A stretch of DNA of 64,000 nucleotides, from positions 124,001 through 188,000 of the forward strand of contig NZ_RAQQ01000001.1 in assembly GCF_003610785.1 (NCBI RefSeq), given 5' to 3'. A program made the translations under genes and the position numbers. The DNA comes from Micromonospora globbae. Its GTDB lineage: Bacteria; Actinomycetota; Actinomycetes; Mycobacteriales; Micromonosporaceae. Below the pieces are notes generated by a model, which saw only the letters and a program-made list of their open reading frames with translations, searched no databases and was not told the DNA's origin. Positions 9,321 to 17,489 of this stretch are shown in pieces. Every line of letters starts with the position of its first letter. Within the stretch, counting starts at the first letter, position 1.

Positions 9321-10118
9321 ATGATCAACTCTTGGACGGACCTCGACGACGCCGGGGTCGCGGTCGCCGCGGCGCGCGCCGGCGCGGACGTCGTCCGCAG
9401 CATGTACGGCCAGCGGCTGAGCCGCGTCGACAAGGGCGGCGGCGACTTCGCCACGGCCGCCGACGTGGCCGCGGAGCAGAGGATCGTCGAGGTCATCCGC
9501 GCCGCCCGGCCCGGGGACGCGGTGCTCGGCGAGGAGGGCGGCCGGCAGGGCGCGGCCGACGCGGCGCGCCGGTGGTTGGTGGATCCCCTGTGCGGCACGC
9601 TGAACTACGCCGTCGGCACCATGCTGGTGGCCGTCAACGTGACCCTGCCCGGCCGGGCCGCGGCGGTCGCCGACCCGTTCGCCGACGAGGTCTTCGTCAC
9701 CGACGGCACGGCCGCCTGGCTGCGCCGCGACGGCGTCGACACACCGCTCGCGCCGTCGGCCGCCACCCGGCTGGTGGACGTCAACCTCGATCCGCCGTTC
9801 CCGGGCGCGCCCGCCTTCCGTGCCGTCGACCTGCTGGCCCACCCGGGGTTTGCGCGGTGGTTCCGACCCCGGGTCGTGTCGACGACGCTCGCGTTGGCCT
9901 GGGTCGCGGCGGGCCGGCGCGCCGCGTACGTCACCGACGGCGACGACCTGTCCGACAGCGTGCACTTCGCCGCCGGCATCGCGCTGTGCCGGGCCGCCGG
10001 GTGCGTGGTCACCGGCCTCGACGGCACCCCGGCCGGGCCGGGGGTCCGCGGCCTCGTGGCGGCCGGCGACGCCGAGACGCACGGCCGGCTCATGTCCCTG
10101 ATCCAGGACCGGCGCTGA
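9321..10118 (+). CDS. inositol monophosphatase-like protein with altered metal-site motifs
   Basis: A 265-residue member of the IMPase/FBPase-like fold. GEEG at about residues 70-73 and WLVDPLCGTLNYAVG at 86-99 mark the family. However, the canonical DPxDGT carries Cys91 where the second metal-binding Asp belongs, and the late WDxAAG motif reads VHFAAG, with His in place of the third Asp. The active site is therefore degenerate: it may bind metals differently, hydrolyse another substrate or be non-catalytic. The ATG at 9321 gives a natural start; no strong Shine-Dalgarno is seen. Its 3' end overlaps the convergent LAL regulator gene by 29 bases. The family is clear, but the activity is uncertain. 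Confidence 0.8.
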   Translation: MINSWTDLDDAGVAVAAARAGADVVRSMYGQRLSRVDKGGGDFATAADVAAEQRIVEVIRAARPGDAVLGEEGGRQGAADAARRWLVDPLCGTLNYAVGTMLVAVNVTLPGRAAAVADPFADEVFVTDGTAAWLRRDGVDTPLAPSAATRLVDVNLDPPFPGAPAFRAVDLLAHPGFARWFRPRVVSTTLALAWVAAGRRAAYVTDGDDLSDSVHFAAGIALCRAAGCVVTGLDGTPAGPGVRGLVAAGDAETHGRLMSLIQDRR

Positions 10119-12897
10119 CGCGCGTCCCGGCGGCGCTTCGGGCCCCGACCGGCACGTCCTGGTCCAGCGCCCGGGCGAGCTGGGTGCGCGACCGGATGCC
10201 GAGCCGGTGGAAGATGTTGCGCAGGTGGTGGTCGACGGTCCGGGTGGAGAGGAACATCCGGGCGGCGACCTCGCGGTTGGTGGCCCCCTCGGCGACCAGG
10301 CGGGCGATCCGCAGCTGCTGACCGGTGAGCAGCCGCGCGGCGGCCGGGTCGGGCGCGGCGACCGACTCCCCGGCCGCGCGCAGTTCGGCGGTGGCCTGGT
10401 CGGCCCAGGCGGTCGCGCCGAGCAGCGTGAACGTCTCCCACGCGTCGTGCAGGTGGTCCCGGGCGTCCCGGCGTCGGCGCGCCCGCCGCAGCTCACGGCC
10501 GAAGAGCAGGGCGGTGCGGGCGCGTTCGAAGGCGTCCGCGTCGGCCGGGTGCAGCCGCAACGCGTCGCGGAACCGTTCCTCGGCCTCGGCGCTGCCGCGG
10601 GGGGCGAGCAGCGCGTGGCAGCGGGCCGACAGCGCGCGCCGGGACGGGCTGGCCGTGCTGCTGGCCCAGCGGTCGAAGACCGCGAGCGCGGCGGCCGCCG
10701 CCGGCCGGTGCGGCAGGTGGGCGGCGGCCTCCACGAGGTACGGGGTGGCCATCACCTGCACGAGGACCTGCCCCCGGCCGGTGGCGGGGCGGGCCAGCTC
10801 GGCGAGCCGGGTCGCTGCGGCGGCGTGCCGGCCGGCGGTCAGGTCGAGCACCGCGAGCGCCCACTGTGCCAGCGCCCGGGGCCGGCGGTGCGGCGCCGGC
10901 TCGTCGCGGATCTCGCGTAGCCGCCGCAGGCAGGTCTCCCGGTCGGCGCGTACCGCCGCGAGCACCGCGAGCAGCCCCAGGTGCACGTCGGCCGCGTTGA
11001 CCTGTCCGGTGGCGCGCGCGACGCGCAGCCCCTCCCGGCAGCTCTCCGCCGCCGCCCGGTGCCGGCCCAGCCAGTACTCGGCCGTGGCCCGCAGCTCCAG
11101 CGCGCGGGGCAGTGCGGCGAGGTCGTGCGTGTCGCGGGCCAGCTCGACGGCGCGCTCGGCGAGACGGTGGGCCGCGCCGTCCACGGCCACCAGCAGGCCG
11201 GCCGACGCCGCCCAGGTCAGCGCGGCCGGCGTGAGCGCCTGCCCGGTGAGCTGGCCGCCGCGCACGACGACGCGGCGCAGGGCGGGACCGGCCTGTTCCA
11301 GGTCGCCCCGCAGCGTGGCGCCCACCCCGGCGAGGTAGGTGCTGGTCAGCTCGGTCGCGGGCGGATCTCCGGGGCGGGCGAGGGCGCGGGCCCGCCGGGC
11401 GAGGTCGGCGTAGCGGTACTGCTCGCCGGAGAAGCAGAGCACCTCGCCGGCCCGCGCCAGCGCGGTGAGCGCCAGCGCGCGGTCGGTGCCGGCCAGCGCG
11501 TCCGCCGCGGCGAGCAGCGCCCGCATGGCCGCCGGGGTCCGGCCACCGCGCAGTTCCATCTCGCCGCGGAGCAGGTCGGCCCGCCCGGCGACGGCCGGCG
11601 GCACCGGCCCGAGGCCGGCCAGCAGCAGCCGGGCCCGCCGGGCGTCGCCCGCACCCCAGGCGTACGCGGCGGCGCCGACCCGTCGCCGCGCGGCGCACAC
11701 GGGGTCGTCGCTCAGCTCGGCGGCGCGCTCCAGGGCGGCGGACGCGCGGAGTCCGCCGTCGTGGCCGGCGGCCCGCTCCAGTTCGGTGGCGAGCCCCGGT
11801 TCGGGGCCGGCGGCGGCCGCCGCGAGGTGCAGTGCCCGGCCGAGCCGGTGGGCGGGGTCGTCCAGCACCCCGGCGAGGCGCCGGTGCGCGGCCCGGCGCG
11901 CGGCCAGCGGGGCGGCGTCCGCCACCACGGCCCGGGCGGCGGGGTGCGGGAACGTGACGCGGTGCGCCGCGACCCGGACCAGCCCGGCCAGCTCGGCGGG
12001 GGCGAGCGCGGCGATCGAGGTGCCGCTGGCGAGCGCGGCGCGGACGAGGGTGTCCGGCGCGCCGTCCTCGTCGAGCGCGGCGAGCAGGAGCACCCGCCGG
12101 GTGTCGCCGGGCAGTTCGTCGAGGCGGGACCGGTAGGCCCGTCCGAGCGCGCCGTCGGGCGGCGGGGCGTCCGGCGGCGGTTCGTCACCCCGGCACTGGG
12201 CGGGGCTGAGCCGGCCGGCGAGGTCGACGAGGGCCTGCGGGTTCCCGCGGGCGGCCGCGGCGAGCGCCGCGGCCACCGGAGGGATCGGCGGCTCGGGCAG
12301 CCGGTCGGCGAGGAGGGCGGCGCTCTCCCGCTCGGTCAGGGGGCCCAGCCGGTAGGTCGGCAGGCCGGCGGGGGGCGTGGCGGTCGTCGTGAGGATGACG
12401 GCGACCCGCTGCCGACGCAGCCGCCGGGCCACGAACGCGAGCGTCTCGGCGGTCGCGCGATCACCCCGGTCGACGTCGTCCACGGTGCACAGCAGCGGAC
12501 GCTCCCGCGCCGCGGCGGCGAGCAGCCCCAGGACGGCCAGGCAGAGCGCGAGCCGGTGCTCGGGCGGGCAGCCCGCGCCGGCCAGTGCCCGGCGCAGCAG
12601 GTGCGCCTGCCGGCCCGGGAGGTCGCCGGCCCGGTCCAGCACGGGGTCGAGGAGGCGTTGCAGCCCGGCGTACGGCAGGGCCGCCTCCTCCGCGAGACCG
12701 GCCGCGGCGATGGCGGCGCATCCGTCGGCGTGCCGGTGGGCGTGGTCGAGCAGCGCGGTACGGCCCGATCCCGGCTCGCCGTGGAACACCAGCGCGCCGC
12801 CGCCGTCGGCCAAATCGCCGAGGAGCCGGCGGATCGCCCCGCACTCCTCATCCCGGCCCGGCAGCGCGGTTATTTGCACTGTTGATGCACTAACCAT
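10090..12897 (-). CDS. LAL-type LuxR-family regulator (AAA-like ATPase plus C-terminal HTH)
   Basis: A 935-residue large regulator. The N-terminal NTPase domain has GEPGSGRT at residues 40-47, where Arg replaces the usual Walker-A Lys, and a Walker-B-like LLCTVDDVD. A long alpha-helical TPR-like middle follows. The LuxR-type helix-turn-helix is at about 855-915 (QQLRIARLVAEGATNREVAARMF and TRTVDHHLRNIFHRLGI). LAL proteins usually activate pathway genes in response to a small molecule. The ATG at 12895-12897 has AGGTGA upstream; a GTG a few codons in is an alternative. A 15-base sequence shared with the SDR-remnant promoter overlaps the first codons (12875-12889). No dedicated target cluster is adjacent, so the target is unknown. 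Confidence 0.9.
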   Translation of the reverse strand: MVSASTVQITALPGRDEECGAIRRLLGDLADGGGALVFHGEPGSGRTALLDHAHRHADGCAAIAAAGLAEEAALPYAGLQRLLDPVLDRAGDLPGRQAHLLRRALAGAGCPPEHRLALCLAVLGLLAAAARERPLLCTVDDVDRGDRATAETLAFVARRLRRQRVAVILTTTATPPAGLPTYRLGPLTERESAALLADRLPEPPIPPVAAALAAAARGNPQALVDLAGRLSPAQCRGDEPPPDAPPPDGALGRAYRSRLDELPGDTRRVLLLAALDEDGAPDTLVRAALASGTSIAALAPAELAGLVRVAAHRVTFPHPAARAVVADAAPLAARRAAHRRLAGVLDDPAHRLGRALHLAAAAAGPEPGLATELERAAGHDGGLRASAALERAAELSDDPVCAARRRVGAAAYAWGAGDARRARLLLAGLGPVPPAVAGRADLLRGEMELRGGRTPAAMRALLAAADALAGTDRALALTALARAGEVLCFSGEQYRYADLARRARALARPGDPPATELTSTYLAGVGATLRGDLEQAGPALRRVVVRGGQLTGQALTPAALTWAASAGLLVAVDGAAHRLAERAVELARDTHDLAALPRALELRATAEYWLGRHRAAAESCREGLRVARATGQVNAADVHLGLLAVLAAVRADRETCLRRLREIRDEPAPHRRPRALAQWALAVLDLTAGRHAAAATRLAELARPATGRGQVLVQVMATPYLVEAAAHLPHRPAAAAALAVFDRWASSTASPSRRALSARCHALLAPRGSAEAEERFRDALRLHPADADAFERARTALLFGRELRRARRRRDARDHLHDAWETFTLLGATAWADQATAELRAAGESVAAPDPAAARLLTGQQLRIARLVAEGATNREVAARMFLSTRTVDHHLRNIFHRLGIRSRTQLARALDQDVPVGARSAAGTRVSAGPGSGT
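12875..12889. promoter_or_regulatory. putative operator copy 1 (TGCACTGTTGATGCA)
   Basis: TGCA-N7-TGCA element overlapping the 5' end of the LAL gene. It is identical at 14 of 15 positions to the reverse complement of 13961-13975, about 1.1 kb away. The TetR gene at 12947-13558 lies between the two copies and is the obvious candidate ligand. Confidence 0.5.
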
Positions 12898-12946
12898 GCA
12901 TCGAGTGTCACCTATGCGTAACGGGTTGGAAAGAGGCCGGGATGGC

Positions 12947-13558
12947 TCAGTGCTCGGCGACCTGGGCCAGCAGGGCGCCCACGGTGCGGGCCATCACGGC
13001 GCGGGCCGAGGCGGCGCTGAGCCCCAGGCCGTCGCGGAGCATGGACCAGGCCGGCCACATGCTCGCCGCCACGATCGCGTCGACCAGCTGCTTGCGCCCC
13101 CGGCCGGCCCGGGCCAGCTCGGCGGCGAAGAGGGTCTCGACCTCGTCGCGCACCCGGGCGATGTGCATGAGGCGGTTGCGGTGCAACTGCTCCGACACGG
13201 GCTCCCGCATCTGCGCCGCCCGCGCCGACGGCGCGATGAGCTGGAGCAGCCGGGCCCGCTGCCGGCAGTACGCCTCGATCCGCCTCGTCAGCGGCAACGC
13301 CGGCGAGATCGGCCGGTAGGCCTCGTCCTGCCGGCGGAGCACCTCCGCCCCGCTGGCCTCGAAGAGGGTCTCCATGTCCTTGAAGTTGGTCCAGAGCGTC
13401 CGCAGCGAGATCCCGGCCCGCTCGGCGATCCGCTCCCCGGTCGGCCGCAGGTCGCCCTCGGCGATGAGCGCGAGGTGCGCGTCGACGATCGCCGCACGGG
13501 TCCGTTCCGAGCGCAGCGTCCGCCCGTCGACCCGGCCCGGCGCGGCCGTCCCGCCCAT
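12947..13558 (-). CDS. TetR/AcrR-family transcriptional regulator
   Basis: A 203-residue protein. The DNA-binding helices run LRSERTRAAIVDAHLALIAE and GERIAERAGISLRTLWTNFK, a TetR helix-turn-helix with LWTNF in place of the common LYYHF. The C-terminal domain is helical and ligand-binding. The ATG at 13556-13558 is preceded by GGGAG; in-frame extension further upstream is possible but lacks such a signal. It lies 90 bases downstream of an SDR remnant in the same orientation and upstream of the LAL gene. Matching TGCACTGTkGATGCA sequences occur near both neighbours' 5' ends, suggesting it once controlled the SDR and may still control the LAL gene. The effector is unknown. Confidence 0.88.
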   Translation of the reverse strand: MGGTAAPGRVDGRTLRSERTRAAIVDAHLALIAEGDLRPTGERIAERAGISLRTLWTNFKDMETLFEASGAEVLRRQDEAYRPISPALPLTRRIEAYCRQRARLLQLIAPSARAAQMREPVSEQLHRNRLMHIARVRDEVETLFAAELARAGRGRKQLVDAIVAASMWPAWSMLRDGLGLSAASARAVMARTVGALLAQVAEH

Positions 13559-13648
13559 CGGCTCCCGTCCCCTCACCACCGCCGCGACCCACCCGGCGAC
13601 ACCGGCGAGTCTAGACGCGCCATGATCAGCGGGTTCACGGCGGCGCAC

Positions 13649-14005
13649 TCACCCATCGCCGCCCCGCTCACGATGCGGCTCCGCGCGGGCGCGCGCGCCG
13701 TGCGGCCCCGTCTTCACCACCCCCGGGGCGACCGCGTTCACGCGGACCGCCGGTGCGAGCGCCCTCGTCGGCCCGGCCGCCACCATCTCCGCGTACGCGG
13801 GGCCGCCCAGCGCGTCGACCGCCTCGGCGAGCGCCTCGGGACGCCGGGCGGTCAGGCCGACGCGGGCGCCCTCGGCCACCGGTCGCCGCGCGATGGCGGG
13901 GCCGATGCCGCGACTGGCACCGGTGGCGAGCGCGACCCGGCCGGCCAGCCGACGGGAATCTGCATCCACAGTGCAGATAGTAGGAGCCGCGTCCCGTACG
14001 GTCAA
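13649..14005 (-). pseudogene. short-chain dehydrogenase/reductase remnant (internally deleted)
   Basis: The frame begins like an SDR: LAGRVALATGASRGIGPAIA carries the TGxxxGIG cofactor loop, and RRPEALAEAVDAL continues as expected. It then jumps from GGPAYAEM directly to VRVNAVAPGVVKT, a segment normally about 100 residues further on. The NAG strand, the catalytic Ser and the YxxxK pair are absent, and the C-terminus dissolves into Arg/Gly-rich sequence. Only 118 codons remain against about 250 in the family. The start is unsure: ATG at 14003-14005, or GTG at 13967-13969 inside the palindrome. It probably reflects a deletion, since the upstream palindrome is intact. It sits upstream of a TetR gene, a common SDR-regulator arrangement. 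Confidence 0.75.
13958..13978. promoter_or_regulatory. perfect palindrome at the SDR-remnant start (operator copy 2)
   Basis: Perfect 7-base arms ATCTGCA and TGCAGAT separated by 7 bases. The inner 15 bases match the element at 12875-12889 with one difference. The size and spacing suit a TetR-type dimer. Confidence 0.62.
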
Positions 14006-14067
14006 CGACCACCGTGGATGCCGGCCGCACGCACCGCGGCCCGCCGGGCCGGGAGACGGGCAGGGCG

Positions 14068-14104
14068 GGGCCCGGTCACGGCGGGTCGCGCCGTGACCGG
14101 GCCC
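14068..14104 (-). terminator. strong hairpin terminator downstream of the first Liv operon
   Basis: Perfect 15-base-pair stem (GGGCCCGGTCACGGC at 14068-14082 with its complement at 14090-14104) and a 7-base loop, starting 10 bases beyond the stop of the substrate-binding protein gene. There is no U-tract, as is usual for actinobacterial terminators. Confidence 0.75.
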
Positions 14105-14114
14105 GGTCGTCGGG

Positions 14115-15401
14115 TCAGGAGCCCGTCGGCACCCCGTTCGCGGGCGGCGCGACGGCCGGGGCGGTGTACTCGTTCACCGGCCCGTCACCCTCGTCGGTCT
14201 CGTACGCCGGCCCGAAGTAGCTCTGCACTCCCCCGCTCACCCGGGTCAGCCGCTCCCCTCCGTAGCCGGAGTGGTCGGTGGCGGAGAAGCGCAGCGGGGC
14301 GAGCCCGGGGCCCTGGAAGCCGCCCTTCTCCACCGCCTCGACGATGGACTCCCGGGTGAGGTCCTTGCCCGCGGCGAGCAGCGCCTGCACGAACAGGTAG
14401 CCGACCGCCATCCCGTAGACGGTGTTGCCGTTGAACCCCGCGTTCCCGTTGTACTCCTTGTTGATCCGGGTGAAGAGCTGGATCCACGGGTTGGCGGTGT
14501 CGTTCTGCATCGGCAGGTAGTTGACCCCGATCATGCCCTCCAGCAGCGGGGCGGCGTCACCGAGCTGCTTCGTCAGGGTCGCGTGGTCGGCGCCCACGTT
14601 GGAGACCAGCCACTGGGGCCGGAAGCCGAGCTTGGCGGCGGTGCCGATGGACAGCGCCGTGAAGCCGGGCACCGTGGCGAGGACGACGACCTGGCACCCG
14701 GCCGCCTTGAACGCGCCGATCTGCGGTCCCACGTTGGTGTTGCTGGTGACGTAGGTCTGCTTGACGGCCACCGCGCCGGCGCCGAGGATCTTCTCCACGC
14801 CGAGGAGGCTGTCCCGGCCGAAGTCGTCGTCCTGGCCGAGGAAGCAGACCTTCCGCCCGGCCAGGTTGGTCTTGATGTGGTGCGCCAGGATCTTGCCCTC
14901 GACGGTGTAGTCGGGGTTGAAGCCGAACGTCCCCGGATACTTGTCCGGCTGGTCCCAGCTGCGGCTGCCGGAGGCGACGAAGAGGTCGGGCACCCGGTTG
15001 GTCTTCAGGAAGTCGAGCACGCCCGTGTGCGTCGGCGTGCCGAGCCCGTTGAGGATCGCGAAGACCTTGTCCTGGAGGACCAGCTGGCGCACCACCTGCT
15101 GGGTGTTCGCCGGGTTGTAGCCGTCGTCCATGATCTTGTAGGTGATCTTGCGGCCGTGCACACCGCCGTTGGCGTTGACGTAGTCGAAGTACGCCTTGGT
15201 CGCCGGCGCGATCTCCGAGTAGCCGGCGGCGGCCGGGCCGGTGAGCGGCATGTGGGTGCCGACCACGATCTCGGTGTCGGTGACGCCGGGCACGTTCGCG
15301 CGCCCGGAGCCGGAGCCGCCGTCGTCGCCGCACGCGGCGGTGGCGGCGAGCAGAGCGATGGTGCTGGCGATCGCGAGACCGCGTCGTGCCATCCGGTGCA
15401 T
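14115..15401 (-). CDS. branched-chain amino-acid-type ABC transporter substrate-binding lipoprotein
   Basis: A 428-residue secreted lipoprotein and the last gene of the first Liv operon. The signal peptide runs MHRMARRGLAIASTIALLAA and ends at a TAAC lipobox (Cys about 24). After it, VTDTEIVVGTHMPLTGPAAAGYSEI and GGVHGRKITYKIMDDGYNPANT are typical of type-I periplasmic binding (LivJ/LivK-like) proteins. RKVCFLGQDDDFGRDSLLG is the second-lobe strand. It should capture a small ligand outside the membrane and pass it to the LivH/LivM pair. Despite the family name, many members bind aromatic acids, urea or other solutes, so the ligand is open. A strong hairpin terminator follows. Confidence 0.92.
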   Translation of the reverse strand: MHRMARRGLAIASTIALLAATAACGDDGGSGSGRANVPGVTDTEIVVGTHMPLTGPAAAGYSEIAPATKAYFDYVNANGGVHGRKITYKIMDDGYNPANTQQVVRQLVLQDKVFAILNGLGTPTHTGVLDFLKTNRVPDLFVASGSRSWDQPDKYPGTFGFNPDYTVEGKILAHHIKTNLAGRKVCFLGQDDDFGRDSLLGVEKILGAGAVAVKQTYVTSNTNVGPQIGAFKAAGCQVVVLATVPGFTALSIGTAAKLGFRPQWLVSNVGADHATLTKQLGDAAPLLEGMIGVNYLPMQNDTANPWIQLFTRINKEYNGNAGFNGNTVYGMAVGYLFVQALLAAGKDLTRESIVEAVEKGGFQGPGLAPLRFSATDHSGYGGERLTRVSGGVQSYFGPAYETDEGDGPVNEYTAPAVAPPANGVPTGS

Positions 15402-15478
15402 GGGAACACCGACCTTTCTCGCTGGGGGTTTGGTGGTGGGGGTGGGGCGCCCGGCCCGGGGGAAGGCCGGACCAGGAG

Positions 15479-16594
15479 CTAGGACCGGCGGGCCCGCCAG
15501 CGGGCGAGCACCGCGCGGCCGAGCCGGGACAGCAGGCCCTGCACGCCGCCGGGCGCGACGATCATGACGACGATCAGGGTGGTCCCGAAGATCGCCAGCG
15601 GGAGGTTCCCCTCCAGCCGCTGCGCCGCGGCCGGCGAGAGGGTGAACAGCTCGGTCACCGAGTGGCTGAGGTCGGGCAGGGCGACCAGCAGGACGGCGCC
15701 CCACACCGCCCCGGCCAGCCGCCCGAGCCCGCCGATCACCACGGCCATGAGCAGGAAGAGCGACAGGGTCATCGAGAACGCGCCGGGTGACACGCTCTGC
15801 GCCAGCACCGCGAGCAGCGCGCCGCCCAGGCCGGCGGTCGCGGCGCTGACCACGAAGGCGAGGACCTGGGTGCGGGCGACGTGGATGCCGGCGAGCCGGG
15901 CGGCCACCTCGTCGTCGCGCACCGCCCGGAACGTGCGGCCGTAGCGGCTGCCTACCAGGTTCGCGAGGAGCACCAGGGCGAGCAGGGTGGCCGCGCCGGC
16001 GACCCAGAGCTGCCACCGCTCGTAGGGGAAGTACGGGCCGAGCGCCAGCGGGGGTGGCTCGACCGGCACCGACAGCCCCTGCTCGCCGTTGAAGACGCCG
16101 TCGAAGGTGACCGCCAGCGCCGGCACCACGATGGCGACGGCCAGCGTGACCCCGGCCAGGTACGGGCCGCGCAACCGGGCGGCGGCCACGCCGACGACGG
16201 CGCCGACCGCGACCGTGGCGACGACCGCCGCGGCCAGCGAGACGGGCAGCAGCCAGCCGCCGGTGAGCCCCCGGTCGTAGAACGCGTTCTGGCAGAGGGC
16301 GACCGTGTAGGCGCCGGTGGCCATCAGCGCGCCGTGCCCCAGCGAGAGCTGGCCGTTGAGCCCGGTGAGCACGGTCAGCCCCGCGACGGCGCAGAGGTAG
16401 GCGGCCACCGTGGCGAGCTGGAAGTTGCGGAAGGGCTCGACGGCATAGCTCACCCCGACCAGGAGCAGCCCGGCGACCACCGCCACGGCGAGGTGACGCA
16501 GCAGCGTGCCGCCGCGACGGCGCGGCGCGCCCGGCCGTCCGGCGGCGCCGACGGGGGACTCCTGGGGCGGCGCGACCGCCCGGGTGGCGCTCAC
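15479..16594 (-). CDS. livM: LivM-type ABC transporter permease
   Basis: A 371-residue inner-membrane permease with about ten hydrophobic segments. The LivM landmarks are GLTVLTGLNGQLSLGHGALMATGAY near residue 75 and the cytoplasmic coupling helix YGRTFRAVRDDEVAARLAGI, which docks on the ATPases. VVIGGLGRLAGAVWGAVLL lies in the last third. It starts at the GTG at 16592-16594, overlapping the LivH stop by GTGA. Order along transcription is livG, two mini-ORFs, livF, livH, livM, binding protein. Substrate is not readable from the permease. Alternative downstream starts are possible but the overlap supports this one. Confidence 0.92.
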   Translation of the reverse strand: MSATRAVAPPQESPVGAAGRPGAPRRRGGTLLRHLAVAVVAGLLLVGVSYAVEPFRNFQLATVAAYLCAVAGLTVLTGLNGQLSLGHGALMATGAYTVALCQNAFYDRGLTGGWLLPVSLAAAVVATVAVGAVVGVAAARLRGPYLAGVTLAVAIVVPALAVTFDGVFNGEQGLSVPVEPPPLALGPYFPYERWQLWVAGAATLLALVLLANLVGSRYGRTFRAVRDDEVAARLAGIHVARTQVLAFVVSAATAGLGGALLAVLAQSVSPGAFSMTLSLFLLMAVVIGGLGRLAGAVWGAVLLVALPDLSHSVTELFTLSPAAAQRLEGNLPLAIFGTTLIVVMIVAPGGVQGLLSRLGRAVLARWRARRS

Positions 16595-17469
16595 ACCCGC
16601 CTCGCCGCGACCGTCGAGAAGAGCCCGCCGGGGCGCACCAGCAGCACCGCCAGCAGCAGGACCAGCACCGCGAGCGGGGTGAGGTCGCTGCCGGCGTAGC
16701 CGCTGACGTACGAGAGCAGCAGGCCGACCGCCAGACCGCCCACCACCGCCCCTGGTGGACTGTCCAACCCGCCGACCACCGCCGCGGTGAACGCCGAGAC
16801 GAACACGAGATCCATGGCGTGCGGGTGCAGGCCCAGCTCGGTCGGGATGACCAGCATGGCGGCCAGCGCGCCGACGCCGGAGGCGAGCGCCCACCCGAGG
16901 GTGAGCATCCCGCCGACGTTCACCCCGAGCAGGCGCGACACCTCGGGGGCGAACGCCGCCGCGCGCATCCGCAGGCCGACCGCGGTCCGGGCGAAGATCC
17001 AGGCGAGCGCGCTGACGACCACCCCGACCGCGGCGAAGACGAACAGGTCGTACGGGGAGAGCACCGTGAGCCCGCCCACCGTGAACGCGCTGCGGGAGAA
17101 GGGCACCTCGGCGGGCCGGAACTGGCTGCCGTAGATCATGCCGAGCACGGCCTGGATCAGCAGCACCAGCTCGAGCGCGACGATCACCGGGTTGAGCGGC
17201 GACGCGTGGTTCACGTGGCGCATCACCACCCGGTCGACCACGGCGCCGAGCAGCAGCCCGGCGGCGAGGGCCGCCAGGAAGCCCAGCCAGTAGGAGCCGG
17301 TCGCCGCGGTGACGCTGTAGGCGACGTACGCGGCGGCGACGGCCATCGCCCCCTGGGCGAAGTTGACGACGCGCGCGGCACGCCAGATCAGCACCAGCGC
17401 GAGCGCGAACGCGGCATAGACCGCTCCCCGGGACAGGCCGTCCAGGGTGAGGAAGATGAGGCGGTCCAC
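16591..17469 (-). CDS. livH: LivH-type ABC transporter permease
   Basis: A 292-residue membrane permease. It has the LivH opening LDGLSRGAVYAAFALALVLIWRAARVVNFAQGAMA, the coupling helix GLRMRAAAFAPEVSRLLGVN, and AFTAAVVGGLDSPPGAVVGGLAVGL near the C-terminus. About eight transmembrane helices are apparent. It pairs with LivM as a heterodimeric channel for the binding protein at 14115. The start is the ATG at 17467-17469, 20 bases after livF, preceded by GGAGGG; the stop overlaps the livM GTG. Compared with the second Liv operon's LivH, it is clearly homologous but not a recent duplicate. Confidence 0.93.
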   Translation of the reverse strand: MDRLIFLTLDGLSRGAVYAAFALALVLIWRAARVVNFAQGAMAVAAAYVAYSVTAATGSYWLGFLAALAAGLLLGAVVDRVVMRHVNHASPLNPVIVALELVLLIQAVLGMIYGSQFRPAEVPFSRSAFTVGGLTVLSPYDLFVFAAVGVVVSALAWIFARTAVGLRMRAAAFAPEVSRLLGVNVGGMLTLGWALASGVGALAAMLVIPTELGLHPHAMDLVFVSAFTAAVVGGLDSPPGAVVGGLAVGLLLSYVSGYAGSDLTPLAVLVLLLAVLLVRPGGLFSTVAARRV

Positions 17470-17489
17470 GGTGCTCCCTCCGGGGATGG

